A stretch of DNA of 64,000 nucleotides, from the NCBI RefSeq assembly GCF_016107395.1, contig NZ_JAAIKO010000001.1, forward strand, positions 186,001 to 250,000, read 5' to 3'. The DNA is from Streptomyces fildesensis (GTDB taxonomy: Bacteria; Actinomycetota; Actinomycetes; Streptomycetales; Streptomycetaceae). A program made the position numbers and the translations under genes. Shown here piece after piece: positions 8,818 through 17,438 of this stretch (position 1 is its first letter; each line of letters starts with the position of its first letter). The notes beneath the pieces are model-generated. The model was not told the DNA's origin and did not search any database. It saw nothing but the letters and a program-made list of their open reading frames with translations.

Positions 8818-9483
8818 ATGCGAGCCCCCACAGCGCTCACCGCCGCCGCCCTCGCGACGGCGACCGCCCTGCTGCTCACCGCCTGCGGCGGGGGCGGATC
8901 CGACGGCACGTCCGACACGATCGACGGCGTCCCGACGACCGCACCGTCCACCGCCGCGACCACTGCCGCGCCGACCGCCGCCCCGTTGACGATCGACCCG
9001 AGCCTGGCACTACCCGCCGACCTGAAGCTGAATTTCGACTGGCCGAGGCCGTCGGACCACACGCAGGCGGTCGCATTGGCCGCCACGGCGAACTTCATGC
9101 AGTCACTGGTGCACGGAGTCGTGAAGCAGAGCGTGACGAAGAGCGGCCTGGCCAATTACGCGACGGACAGCGCGCTCGTGTACGGCAAGAGCTATGTCCA
9201 GCGCCATGTGGACGCCAAGAGCACGCTCACCGGCACCGACCACTACTACCGTCCCGTCATCAAGGTCGCGGCCAACAAGACTTCCGCCGAGGTCACCTTC
9301 TGCAACAACCAGGCCAAGCTGTACAGCAAGGCGATCCCGACCGGAAAGGTCGCCGTCACCCCGGAGAACAATGAGAGCTACAGGTTCTACGACATCGTCC
9401 TGATCAAGTTCAGGCCCAACGTCGATCTGTGGCAGGCGGCATCCATCGAAGTGAAGGAGAGTGCCCTGCAGTGCAAGCAATAG
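8818..9483 (+). CDS. Lipoprotein of unknown function
   Basis: ATG 8818 gives a 221-residue protein with a lipoprotein signal peptide ending LLLTAC (lipidated Cys23). A Ser/Thr/Ala-rich linker of about 30 residues follows. The globular part of about 150 residues has a pattern of short helix plus beta strands (FMQSLVHGVVKQS, then YYRPVIKVAANKTSAEVTFCNN) that is NTF2-like in appearance. The C-terminal Cys could pair with the Cys of the TFCNN segment. The frame upstream to 8716 is open, but only the ATG yields the signal sequence. It overlaps the next secreted protein gene by 13 bases, so the two are probably translated together and act outside the membrane. Confidence 0.75.
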   Translation: MRAPTALTAAALATATALLLTACGGGGSDGTSDTIDGVPTTAPSTAATTAAPTAAPLTIDPSLALPADLKLNFDWPRPSDHTQAVALAATANFMQSLVHGVVKQSVTKSGLANYATDSALVYGKSYVQRHVDAKSTLTGTDHYYRPVIKVAANKTSAEVTFCNNQAKLYSKAIPTGKVAVTPENNESYRFYDIVLIKFRPNVDLWQAASIEVKESALQCKQ

Positions 9484-10550
9484 GTGGCTCGATACCGCTG
9501 CGCCGGGCGCTGGCCCTCGCTGCCGTCACCGTCGTTTCCGCGGCGGGAACGAGCTACGCCAACGACACGATTCCCATTCCGCCGAAGACACATGTGTCGG
9601 GTGGCAACGACACCCGCAACCTCAACGCCGCCGCCGGATACTCGGTGGTTCCCGTGACACCCGGCGCCACCGACCCCGGCCGCAAGCGGATCGCCTCGGT
9701 CGATACGTCCTGGACGCCGCCGCCTTGCTGGTTCGGGCCCAAGTACAGCGCCCAGCAGTTCAAGGACGAGTACACCAAGAGCTACAAGGAGCAGTCCCCC
9801 AACGTCCACGGCAGCTTCTCCACCGCCATGGGCATGGACCTCGCGCACTACCAGGACGGCTACGACTACCCCGGCGTCAAGGGCTACAAGGACTTCAACA
9901 TCGAGCAGGAGGGCAAGGGCCAGTGGTGGGCCGTGTCCACCAACCCCGCCGCCAGCGCGTTCGACCAGATGTCGTGCAACGACCAGAATCCGCTGTGGGT
10001 GCCGAACGGCGAGCGGCCGCCGGGCGCGACGAGGCACGTCATCACCCCGGAGATGCTCTCCAAACTCGCCTTCGCGAGCACGCGTCTCCCGGGCGTGACC
10101 ATCACCATGAGCCCGACGACAACGCAGACGGTCAACCTGCCGACGTGGGTGTGGCTGCGGGAGAAGTACACGCCGGTGAAGGTCCGCGCGTCCGTGAACC
10201 TCGGCGGCGGCCAGGAGATCTGGGCGGAGACCACCGCGCAGGCGAGCAGTGTGCGGATCGAGCCCGGTACGTCCGATGCCACCGTGTTCCCCGCTTCGGG
10301 TGAGTGCCCGATCGCCCCGGACGGCAAGGTGGGCGCCGCGTACGCCAGGGGAGCGACCGGCAATCCGCCCTGCGGCGTCACGTATCTCCGTTCGACGGAG
10401 CACTCCGGGGCGTACCAGCTCAATGTCACCGCGACGTGGAAGGTCAGTTGGGTCGGCTCCGACGGCGGTGTGCCGACCGGGCTGCCCAACGGCGTCATCA
10501 ACGAGCCGAAGGCCGTCACCGTCCGCGAGATCCAGAGCGTCGTCCGCTGA
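9471..10550 (+). CDS. Secreted protein of unknown function, coupled to the lipoprotein
   Basis: GTG 9471 lies inside the end of the preceding gene and follows AAGGAGA by ten bases, giving a 359-residue product. The N-terminus is a Sec signal peptide (RRALALAAVTVVSAAGTSYA). The mature part contains PPPCWFGPKYS, several Trp-rich stretches (KGQWWAVSTN, LPTWVWLREKYTP) and four or five Cys that may form disulfides. No catalytic motif was recognised. The tight overlap with the lipoprotein gene suggests an extracellular two-protein unit. Confidence 0.75.
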   Translation: MQAIGGSIPLRRALALAAVTVVSAAGTSYANDTIPIPPKTHVSGGNDTRNLNAAAGYSVVPVTPGATDPGRKRIASVDTSWTPPPCWFGPKYSAQQFKDEYTKSYKEQSPNVHGSFSTAMGMDLAHYQDGYDYPGVKGYKDFNIEQEGKGQWWAVSTNPAASAFDQMSCNDQNPLWVPNGERPPGATRHVITPEMLSKLAFASTRLPGVTITMSPTTTQTVNLPTWVWLREKYTPVKVRASVNLGGGQEIWAETTAQASSVRIEPGTSDATVFPASGECPIAPDGKVGAAYARGATGNPPCGVTYLRSTEHSGAYQLNVTATWKVSWVGSDGGVPTGLPNGVINEPKAVTVREIQSVVR

Positions 10551-10651
10551 TCGTCCGCCCCGCCGCCACCCACCGCCGTGCCGCAACCGCAAGCAGACCT
10601 ATCCGCCTGTATGGGATCATCCGCGCATTGGGAACGACGGGTGGGAGATCC

Positions 10652-12256
10652 ATGAGCAACGTACGGGTGCGGCGGGACGCGGTGGTGGGTGTCGCGTTGG
10701 TCATCGCGCTGGGGGCGGCGGGGTGCGGGGGCGGGGACTCGAAGGCCGCGGACGACAAGCCCGCGGCTACGGCCTCCGTGACAGGCAGCACGCCGCCGGC
10801 CGGCGCGCCGGGCGCGCTGCCCGGGTCGCTGACCGGGCAGAAGCTGAGCTGGCGGCGGTGCCCGGCGCCGAGTGTGGCGCAGGGCACGGACGGCAAGGCG
10901 CCCGGGAGCGAATGGCAGTGCTCGACGCTCAAGGCGCCGCTGGACTACGCGAAGCCGGACGGGCCGACCATCGGTCTCGCGATGATCCGCGCCAAGGCCA
11001 CCGGCAGCGGCCGGATCGGGTCGCTGGTGTTCAACTTCGGCGGCCCCGGCGGGTCGGGCGTGGCCGCGCTGCCGTCGTTCGGGAAGGACTACGAGAAGCT
11101 GCGGTCGCGCTACGACCTGGTGAGCTTCGATCCGCGCGGCGTCGGCGAGAGCCAGGGCGTGAAGTGCCTGGACGACCGGGCCACGGACGTCTCGCGGCAG
11201 ATCGACGGGACCCCGGACACACCCGACGAGGTACAGGCGCAGCAGGCAGATCTGCGGAAGCTGGTCGCGGCCTGCGTGCAGAACTCGGGCGACGTGCTGC
11301 CGCACGTCGACACGATCAGTGCCGCCCGCGACATGGATCTGATGCGCCAGGTGCTGGGTGACAAACAGTTGCACTACTTCGGCATCTCATACGGCACGGA
11401 GCTCGGCGGCGTCTACGCCCATCTGTTCCCGGGCACGGTGGGCCGCGCGGTCCTCGACGGGGTGGTCGACCCGACGCTCGACCCGGAGCAGGCCGGCATC
11501 GGCCAGGCGAAGGGCTTCCAGCTCGCGCTGGACAACTACCTGACGGACTGCGCGAAGAACACCGCCAACTGCCCGGCCGGCCGCAGCCGGCAGGCCGGCG
11601 ACCAGTGGATCTCCGCGTTCCTGGCGAAGCTCGACGGGAAGCCGCTGCCGACCGACGACGGCCGCAAGGTCACCCAGACCATCGCGACGAACGGGATCGC
11701 CGCCACGCTGTACTCCAAGGACGACTGGAAGTACCTGACCATGGCGCTCAAGGAGGCCAAGGCGACGGGCAGCGGCAATCTGCTGCTCGCCTTCGCCGAC
11801 TCGTTCGCCGGCCGGGACCAGAACGGCCGGTACAACAACCTGATGCCGGCCAACACGGCGGTCAACTGCGCCGACGCCAAGCAGCGTTACACCCAGGAGC
11901 AGGTGCGCGAGAAGCTGCCCGCGTTCCGTCAGGCCTCCGCCATCTTCGGCGAGTTCCTGGCCTGGAGCCTCCCGGCCTGCACCGGCTGGCCGGTACCGGG
12001 CAACTGGCAGACGCCTGACGTCAGCGCCCCGGGCGCGGCGCCGATGCTCGTCATCGGCAACACCGGCGACCCGGCCACGCCGTACGAGGGCGCCGGGAAG
12101 ATGGCAGCCGGGCTCGGCCCGGACGTCGGGATCGAGATCACCTACAAGGGCGAGGGCCACGGCGCGTACAACAGCGGCAACACCTGCATGACGGAGACCG
12201 TCAACGCCTACCTGCTGGAGGGAACGGTCCCCGCGAAGGGCACGACCTGCTCCTGA
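10652..12256 (+). CDS. Lipid-anchored S33-family tripeptidyl aminopeptidase-like hydrolase
   Basis: ATG 10652 gives 534 residues; an upstream in-frame extension from 10304 lacks secretion logic and overlaps the previous gene. The signal peptide ends LGAAGC (Cys25), so the enzyme is probably membrane tethered. The alpha/beta-hydrolase signatures are an oxyanion motif GGPGGSG near residue 130, nucleophile elbow GISYG with Ser246, acid in GNTGDPATP (about Asp472) and His503 in GEGHGAYN. The C-terminal Cys-containing cap matches the Streptomyces Slp/Tap peptidase group, which trims N-terminal tripeptides from secreted proteins. A very stable bidirectional terminator follows. Confidence 0.9.
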   Translation: MSNVRVRRDAVVGVALVIALGAAGCGGGDSKAADDKPAATASVTGSTPPAGAPGALPGSLTGQKLSWRRCPAPSVAQGTDGKAPGSEWQCSTLKAPLDYAKPDGPTIGLAMIRAKATGSGRIGSLVFNFGGPGGSGVAALPSFGKDYEKLRSRYDLVSFDPRGVGESQGVKCLDDRATDVSRQIDGTPDTPDEVQAQQADLRKLVAACVQNSGDVLPHVDTISAARDMDLMRQVLGDKQLHYFGISYGTELGGVYAHLFPGTVGRAVLDGVVDPTLDPEQAGIGQAKGFQLALDNYLTDCAKNTANCPAGRSRQAGDQWISAFLAKLDGKPLPTDDGRKVTQTIATNGIAATLYSKDDWKYLTMALKEAKATGSGNLLLAFADSFAGRDQNGRYNNLMPANTAVNCADAKQRYTQEQVREKLPAFRQASAIFGEFLAWSLPACTGWPVPGNWQTPDVSAPGAAPMLVIGNTGDPATPYEGAGKMAAGLGPDVGIEITYKGEGHGAYNSGNTCMTETVNAYLLEGTVPAKGTTCS

Positions 12257-12265
12257 TCACGCACG

Positions 12266-12303
12266 TGAGGGCCCGCACACCGTTTCCGGTGTGCGGGCCC
12301 TCA
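12266..12303. terminator. Bidirectional hairpin terminator between convergent genes
   Basis: A perfect 17-bp stem pairs 12266-12282 with 12287-12303 around the loop TTTC. It serves the S33 hydrolase gene from the left and moeZ from the right. Confidence 0.9.
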
Positions 12304-12327
12304 ACATATGCGCGACCAGCGATACCG

Positions 12328-13506
12328 CTAGTAGACCGGCTTGTGCGGCTCGACCGTGTGTACCCAGCCGATGACGCCGCCACCGACGTGCACCGCGTCC
12401 GAGAAGCCCGCGGACTTCAGGACGGCGAGGACTTCCGCGGAGCGGACGCCCGTCTTGCAGTGCAGGACGATGCGCTTGTCCTGGGGCAGGTTCTGCAGGG
12501 CGGTGCCCATCAGGAACTCGCCCTTGGGGATGAGCTTGGCGCCCGGGATGGAGACGATCTCGTACTCGTTCGGCTCGCGGACATCGATGATCTCGATGTT
12601 CTCGCCGTCGTCGATCCACTCCTTGAGCTGCTTCGGCGTGATCGTCGAACCCGCGGCGGCCTCCTGGGCCTCCTCGGAGACGACGCCGCAGAAGGCCTCG
12701 TAGTCGATCAGCTCGGTGACGGTCGGGTTCTCACCGCAGACCGCGCACTCCGGGTCCTTGCGGACCTTGACCTGGCGGTAGGTCATCTCCAGCGCGTCGT
12801 AGATCATCAGACGGCCGACCAGCGGGTCGCCGATACCGGCGAGCAGCTTGATCGCCTCGGTGACCTGGATCGACCCGATGGACGCGCAGAGCACGCCCAG
12901 CACGCCGCCCTCGGCGCAGGAGGGGACCATGCCGGGGGGCGGGGGCTCCGGGTAGAGGCAGCGGTAGCACGGGCCGTGCTCGCTCCAGAAGACGGACGCC
13001 TGCCCGTCGAAGCGGTAGATCGAGCCCCAGACGTAGGGCTTGTCCAGAAGCACGCACGCGTCGTTGACCAGGTAGCGGGTCGCGAAGTTGTCCGTGCCGT
13101 CGACGATCAGGTCGTACTGGGAGAAGATCTCCATGACGTTCTCGGCCTCGAGGCGCTCCTCGTGGAGAACGACATTCACGTACGGGTTGATGCCGAGGAC
13201 GGAATCGCGCGCGGACTGGGCCTTGGAACGGCCGATGTCCGCCTGGCTGTGGATGATCTGGCGCTGCAGGTTCGACTCGTCGACCTCGTCGAACTCCACG
13301 ATGCCGAGCGTGCCGACACCGGCGGCGGCCAGGTACATCAGGGCCGGCGAGCCGAGGCCGCCGGCGCCGACACACAGCACCTTGGCGTTCTTCAGCCGCT
13401 TCTGTCCGTCCATCCCCACATCGGGGATGATCAGGTGGCGCGAGTACCTGCGGACCTCGTCGACGGTGAGCTCGGCAGCCGGCTCGACCAGGGGTGGCAG
13501 CGACAC
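12328..13506 (-). CDS. moeZ: MoeZ/MoeB-type adenylyltransferase-sulfurtransferase
   Basis: GTG 13506 with GGAG five bases upstream gives the usual 392-residue product; the longer frame to 13839 is not conserved-looking. The N-terminal ThiF/MoeB domain has the ATP-binding GAGGLGSP loop at about residue 47 and zinc Cys pairs in CYRCLYP (about 178) and CAVCGENP (about 252). The rhodanese domain carries the sulfur-bearing Cys in HCKTGVRS (about 348). The enzyme activates ubiquitin-like sulfur carriers (MoaD, ThiS, CysO-type and secondary-metabolite carriers) by adenylation and thiocarboxylation. It is transcribed toward the shared terminator at 12266-12303. Confidence 0.95.
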   Translation of the reverse strand: MSLPPLVEPAAELTVDEVRRYSRHLIIPDVGMDGQKRLKNAKVLCVGAGGLGSPALMYLAAAGVGTLGIVEFDEVDESNLQRQIIHSQADIGRSKAQSARDSVLGINPYVNVVLHEERLEAENVMEIFSQYDLIVDGTDNFATRYLVNDACVLLDKPYVWGSIYRFDGQASVFWSEHGPCYRCLYPEPPPPGMVPSCAEGGVLGVLCASIGSIQVTEAIKLLAGIGDPLVGRLMIYDALEMTYRQVKVRKDPECAVCGENPTVTELIDYEAFCGVVSEEAQEAAAGSTITPKQLKEWIDDGENIEIIDVREPNEYEIVSIPGAKLIPKGEFLMGTALQNLPQDKRIVLHCKTGVRSAEVLAVLKSAGFSDAVHVGGGVIGWVHTVEPHKPVY

Positions 13507-13616
13507 GGGGACTCCGGATCGGTAGGCATACGGGTGTACGGGTGGTTCTCTCCGTAACACTGCCACGCCGGTCTTCATTCCGAGACACCCGGTCCGAGGA
13601 GCGAGACCGAAGGGGA

Positions 13617-14462
13617 TCAGATACTGGGCGGCGGCTGCTTTCGTAACGTTCGCACCGATTCGTCCCAGTAGCCGGCCAGCCCCTCCCACGGGTCGGTGCC
13701 GTCCCGGTCGGTGCGGTCCGTGAAGCAGACGGTGGCGGCGCCCTGCCAGCGGGCGATCCGCATCGCCGTCACCAGATGCGACCGCGGCACTCCGTGGACG
13801 AGGTGCGCGAAGCGCTCCGGCGGGTACGCGGCCGTCCACTGCGGGGCCTCGGACCAGCGGTACCGGGTCCAGGGGCCGGAGAACGTCACCAGCTGGTCGG
13901 CGATCTCGGCGTACCCGGGATACGGATGCATGCCGTGCCCCAGCACGATGTGCCCGTCACCACCGTCGCCACTATCACTGTCAGCGCTGTCCCCGTCGTC
14001 CCCCGCCAGCAGTGCCCGCAGCGTCGTCGTCACCCGGCGGCACTCGTTCAGCGCGGAACGCTCCGTCGGCGCGCGGTCCAGGTAGAAGCCGTCCACCCGG
14101 TACCAGTCCAGGTAGTGGGAGGCGTCCGAGACGAGCGCGCCGAACGGCCGGGCGCCGAGCCCGGCGTCCAGATGACCGAGGACCGGCACCCCGCTCTCCC
14201 GGAGCCGCGCCACCGCCTCCGTGTACAGCGGGTCGGGCCGGGTGCCGGGGCCGCGCGCCACGTTCAGCACCACCCAGTGCAACGGGGTTCCCGGGCGGGC
14301 GAGTTCACCCCACTCGGCCGGTGCGACCAGCGGGTGCGCGTTCACCGGGACGCCGAAGCCGAGCCGGTCGGAACGGGCCTGGCCGCCCGCTCCCGGGCCG
14401 GCCCCGCCGGAGCGGTCGCGCAGCCCCGCACCCCAGAAGTGCGGCGGCGTCAGACGCGACAT
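13617..14462 (-). CDS. Spherulation-specific family 4 / PelA-like TIM-barrel glycosidase
   Basis: ATG 14462 overlaps the end of the epimerase gene by 13 bases. The 281-residue protein has the spherulin-4 pattern: an early barrel strand (GFGVPVNAHPL), LHWVVLNVARGPG, VLGHLDAGLGARP and the acidic core YRVDGFYLDRAP at about residues 121-132. This family is related to GH114/GH166 endo-alpha-1,4-galactosaminidases such as fungal Ega3 and the PelA hydrolase domain. No signal peptide is visible, so it may act in the cytosol or leave by another route. An acidic low-complexity insert (DDGDSADSDSGDGGDG) interrupts the barrel near residue 160. It is the last gene of the Pel-like operon. Confidence 0.8.
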   Translation of the reverse strand: MSRLTPPHFWGAGLRDRSGGAGPGAGGQARSDRLGFGVPVNAHPLVAPAEWGELARPGTPLHWVVLNVARGPGTRPDPLYTEAVARLRESGVPVLGHLDAGLGARPFGALVSDASHYLDWYRVDGFYLDRAPTERSALNECRRVTTTLRALLAGDDGDSADSDSGDGGDGHIVLGHGMHPYPGYAEIADQLVTFSGPWTRYRWSEAPQWTAAYPPERFAHLVHGVPRSHLVTAMRIARWQGAATVCFTDRTDRDGTDPWEGLAGYWDESVRTLRKQPPPSI

Positions 14463-15361
14463 GCCGCCTCCATCCAGACGTCGGCCAGCGATTCCTCGAG
14501 GCCGATGCGGGGCCGCCAGCCCAGCCGGTCACGGGCCGTCCGCACATCCGCCTGCTGCCAGATGCCGCAGCCGTCGGGGTACGGGGGCGGGCCGGGCGCG
14601 ACCTGCGGCTCGTCCAGCTCGTGGAGGGTGCCGTCGTAGCCCGCGACATGCGCGAGCCCGGCCGCCATGTCGCGCATCCGTACGGCCCGGCCGGAGCCGA
14701 TGTTCACCAGGCCCTGCGCGGCCGACAGCGACGCCGCGTGCACCGCCCGCGAGACGTCACGGACGTCGATGAAGTCGCGCTGCACGGCGAGCCCGCCGAG
14801 CTTCAGCTCGCCGTCCCCGCTCTGCATCGCCCGGCGCAGCGCCTCGGCCACCCGCCCCAGCGGTGAACTCGTCGGCGTGCCGGGGCCGACCGGGCTGAAC
14901 ACCCGCAGCACCACCGCGTCGAGACCCGAGCCCAGCACCAGCTCGGACGCGGCGAGCTTGCTCACCCCGTACGGGCCGCCCGGCCGCGGCACCGCGTCCT
15001 CGGCGGTGGACGCGCCGACCGGCGAAGGACCGTATTCGGCGGCGCAGCCCACCTGGACCAGGCGCGCGCCGGTGCTGCTGCGCCGCATCGCCTCGCACAC
15101 GGTCGCCACCGCCACCGTGTTGTGCCGGGTCAGGTCCCGGGCCCCGCCGCGGGTCGCGCCCGCGCAGTTGACGACGACGCCCGGGTGCACGGCGTCCAGG
15201 AACCGCGCCAGCGCTCCCGGCGCCCCGCTCGCCAGGTCGAACCGCACATCGGCGTCGTCGCTGCGCCCCAGCGCGGTCAGCTGTACGGCGGGGTCGGCGA
15301 GCAGCCGTTCGGCCACGTGCCGGCCGAGGAATCCATCGGCTCCGAGCAGCAGCACTCTCAT
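14450..15361 (-). CDS. NAD-dependent nucleotide-sugar epimerase/dehydratase (SDR)
   Basis: ATG 15361 gives 303 residues. The extended-SDR signatures are the N-terminal dinucleotide loop LLGADGFLG, CAAEYGP (in place of the classical S-x-YG region) and catalytic Tyr/Lys in GGPYGVSKLAAS (about residue 133). RDFIDVRDVS follows, a motif typical of UDP-sugar 4-epimerases and dTDP-sugar reductases. In its operon with a PelF-like transferase a role like PelX/Gne, interconverting UDP-GlcNAc and UDP-GalNAc, is an attractive inference but the substrate cannot be read from sequence. It lies 79 bases after the membrane-protein gene and overlaps the spherulin-4 gene. Confidence 0.85.
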   Translation of the reverse strand: MRVLLLGADGFLGRHVAERLLADPAVQLTALGRSDDADVRFDLASGAPGALARFLDAVHPGVVVNCAGATRGGARDLTRHNTVAVATVCEAMRRSSTGARLVQVGCAAEYGPSPVGASTAEDAVPRPGGPYGVSKLAASELVLGSGLDAVVLRVFSPVGPGTPTSSPLGRVAEALRRAMQSGDGELKLGGLAVQRDFIDVRDVSRAVHAASLSAAQGLVNIGSGRAVRMRDMAAGLAHVAGYDGTLHELDEPQVAPGPPPYPDGCGIWQQADVRTARDRLGWRPRIGLEESLADVWMEAACRV

Positions 15362-15440
15362 CGGCCGACACCCCCCACCCGGTGTCCTTGCCGGTGCGCT
15401 GTCCCGCGCGGTGGGCGGAGCGAGGTCGTTCGGTGCGTGA

Positions 15441-17438
15441 TCAACGTTTCTCCTGGTTGGTGTTGCGGAGGTCTGTCGTACGGGGGTGGGTGGCGGCGGG
15501 GGTGCCCGTGCGGGCACCGGTGCCGTGCGCCGAGGCCCGGGTGAGGGCGCGGAAGGCATGCACTACGAGGACTGTGGCGGCGCAGCCGCAGGCCAGGACG
15601 GGTATCGCCGCCGGGCCGAGCCACTCGACCGGGGCCGAGACGGCGGCCAGGCCCGGCACGTGGTGCAGTACGGCTGCGCCGAGCGCGGCTCCCTCGGCCG
15701 CGGCCGGCGCGCCGGTCCCCCACGCGGCCGCCCTCGTGAAGCCGTGCACCGCGAGCAGCCGGGCGGTGAACAGCAGCATCCCGAGGGCGCCCGCCCCGGC
15801 GACACCGGCGGGACCGGCCAGCGCGGCGGCGGCCCACAGGAGGGCGAGCAACACCGCGAGATACAGCACGAGGGTGCCGGCGAGCAGCGGGCGCACCCGG
15901 GCGGCGAACTCCCCGAGCCCGCGGCTCGGCGTGAGTTCGGCCCGCGCCCGCAGCGCGAACCGGTGGGCGCACCACGCGGCGGGCGCCAGGGTGAGGGCCA
16001 GCGCCACGAACGGGCCGCCGGCGGGCGGGTCGAACGGCGCGCCGAGCAGGCTCGTCAGCAGCGGACCACCGCACAGCGCGAACGCCAGCAGCCACCCGCC
16101 CGAGAGCGCCCCGCCGGCGCTCGCGGTACGCAGCGGGCCGCGTCGCAGCGCCGCCCAGGTGGCCAGCGCGACGAGCAGGGCGATCACCGCGCCGACGGCG
16201 GGCGACCGCACCACGAACGCGGCCGCCGCGGCGCAGCCCGCGCCGGGCACCACATGCAGCAGCCCGACCCGTACCGGTCCGACCCGCGCCGCCACCCGCT
16301 GCCCGCCGGCCCGCTCCCCCGCGGCGCCGTGCGGGACGCGGGCGTACAACTCGTCCGCGAGCGAGAACACGTCCCGGTGCCGGAACCGTCCCGCCACCCG
16401 GTCGGTGACACCGTGCGCCTCCAGCCCTGCGGCGATCTCCAGCACATCCACCGCCCCGGCGCACAACTCCTCATGCCGGTGCATCACCCCACGCACCGGA
16501 TCAGCAGGCCCCCGCCGCCGCGCCACCGAGGCCCTCCCGGCGGGTTCGGAGTCGCGATCCGGCAGGACACCATCCCGGGCGCCCGGACCCGCCGCCGAGG
16601 CGAGACCCCCGCCCTCACCGACCGGCAGGATCAGCTCGGGCTGCAACTCCGACAGCAGGACCCGGTCGTCCGCAGCCGCCTCCACCGGGCGGTACGAACC
16701 CCCGCCAACGACGGGCAACTCCGGCGCGTGCGACCCACCGGTATCCCGGCCACTCGGACCCGCCGCCGAGGCGGGAACCCCACCGCCACCGACCGCCAGA
16801 ACCGGCCCCGGCCGCGCCCCCGAGAACAACACCCCGCCCTCCACAGCCGGCTCCGCCAGAGGCGTGCGGCCGTCCGTTCCCGGGCCGTAGCCCAGGGCCG
16901 CCACGACCCGCGCACGGATGTCGCCCGCCGCGTCGAGTCCGCGGCTGGGCGCCTCCATGAGCGGCTCCGCCCCGGAGGCGGCTTCGGCGGCGGCTTCGTG
17001 TTCCGGCCACGCGATGGTGTCGTCCGCGTTCACGCGGTCCGGGGCCGCGGCGGGATCCGCCTCGTCGGAAGGACCCACGCAGCCGCTCAGGCCCTCGGCT
17101 GCGGCTTCGGCCGTCGCGATGCCGTCCTCCTGCTCCGGCTCCGGTTCGCGCTCCGGCTCGGACTCCGGGGCCGGAGCCGGGTCACCGGCCCGACCGCCGG
17201 CCGGGCGGTCGACGCCGTCGGTGCCGTCGGTGCCGTCGGTGCCGTCGGTGCCGTCGGTCAGGACCTCTTCCGCGGCGGTCGCGGAATCATCCACCGGGCC
17301 GGAGGCCGCCCGGCGGAAGGCCGGGGGGAGGAGGTCGGCGCCTGGGAAGGTCTCGTTGGGCGGGGTCGGGTCGGTGGGGACGTCGGAGAGGATGCGGGCG
17401 AGGAGGGCGGCCTGCGCGGAGCCTCGGGTCGCGGTCAT
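15441..17438 (-). CDS. Large membrane protein with disordered acidic N-terminal half, Pel-like operon
   Basis: ATG 17438 overlaps the stop of the glycosyltransferase gene by four bases (ATGA), so translation is coupled. Of 665 residues, about 1-315 are low-complexity acidic and Pro/Gly/Ala rich, with a TDG repeat near residue 60-75, Glu-Pro runs and repeats of a VGGGG-x-ASAAGP type. A conserved-looking helical segment follows (HRHEELCAGAVDVLEIAAGLEA is split here as HRHEELCAGAVDVLE and IAAGLEAHGVTD, about 318-345; then RHRDVFSLADELYARVP). About eight predicted membrane helices occupy 395-640. No family was recognised. It is too small and too poor in helices to be a clear PelG flippase, but it occupies the exporter position. 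Confidence 0.75.
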   Translation of the reverse strand: MTATRGSAQAALLARILSDVPTDPTPPNETFPGADLLPPAFRRAASGPVDDSATAAEEVLTDGTDGTDGTDGTDGVDRPAGGRAGDPAPAPESEPEREPEPEQEDGIATAEAAAEGLSGCVGPSDEADPAAAPDRVNADDTIAWPEHEAAAEAASGAEPLMEAPSRGLDAAGDIRARVVAALGYGPGTDGRTPLAEPAVEGGVLFSGARPGPVLAVGGGGVPASAAGPSGRDTGGSHAPELPVVGGGSYRPVEAAADDRVLLSELQPELILPVGEGGGLASAAGPGARDGVLPDRDSEPAGRASVARRRGPADPVRGVMHRHEELCAGAVDVLEIAAGLEAHGVTDRVAGRFRHRDVFSLADELYARVPHGAAGERAGGQRVAARVGPVRVGLLHVVPGAGCAAAAAFVVRSPAVGAVIALLVALATWAALRRGPLRTASAGGALSGGWLLAFALCGGPLLTSLLGAPFDPPAGGPFVALALTLAPAAWCAHRFALRARAELTPSRGLGEFAARVRPLLAGTLVLYLAVLLALLWAAAALAGPAGVAGAGALGMLLFTARLLAVHGFTRAAAWGTGAPAAAEGAALGAAVLHHVPGLAAVSAPVEWLGPAAIPVLACGCAATVLVVHAFRALTRASAHGTGARTGTPAATHPRTTDLRNTNQEKR
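17214..17258. repeat. Five tandem copies of GCCGTCGGT within the membrane-protein gene
   Basis: Five exact 9-bp units run head to tail and encode the Thr-Asp-Gly repeats of the disordered N-terminus on the minus strand. Because the unit is a multiple of three, copy-number change would alter length without breaking the frame. Confidence 0.9.

Noticed and set aside
15441-17438. Calling the membrane protein PelG
   Set aside because: It has about eight predicted helices in the last third and no MATE-like 12-helix pattern, so the name would overreach.
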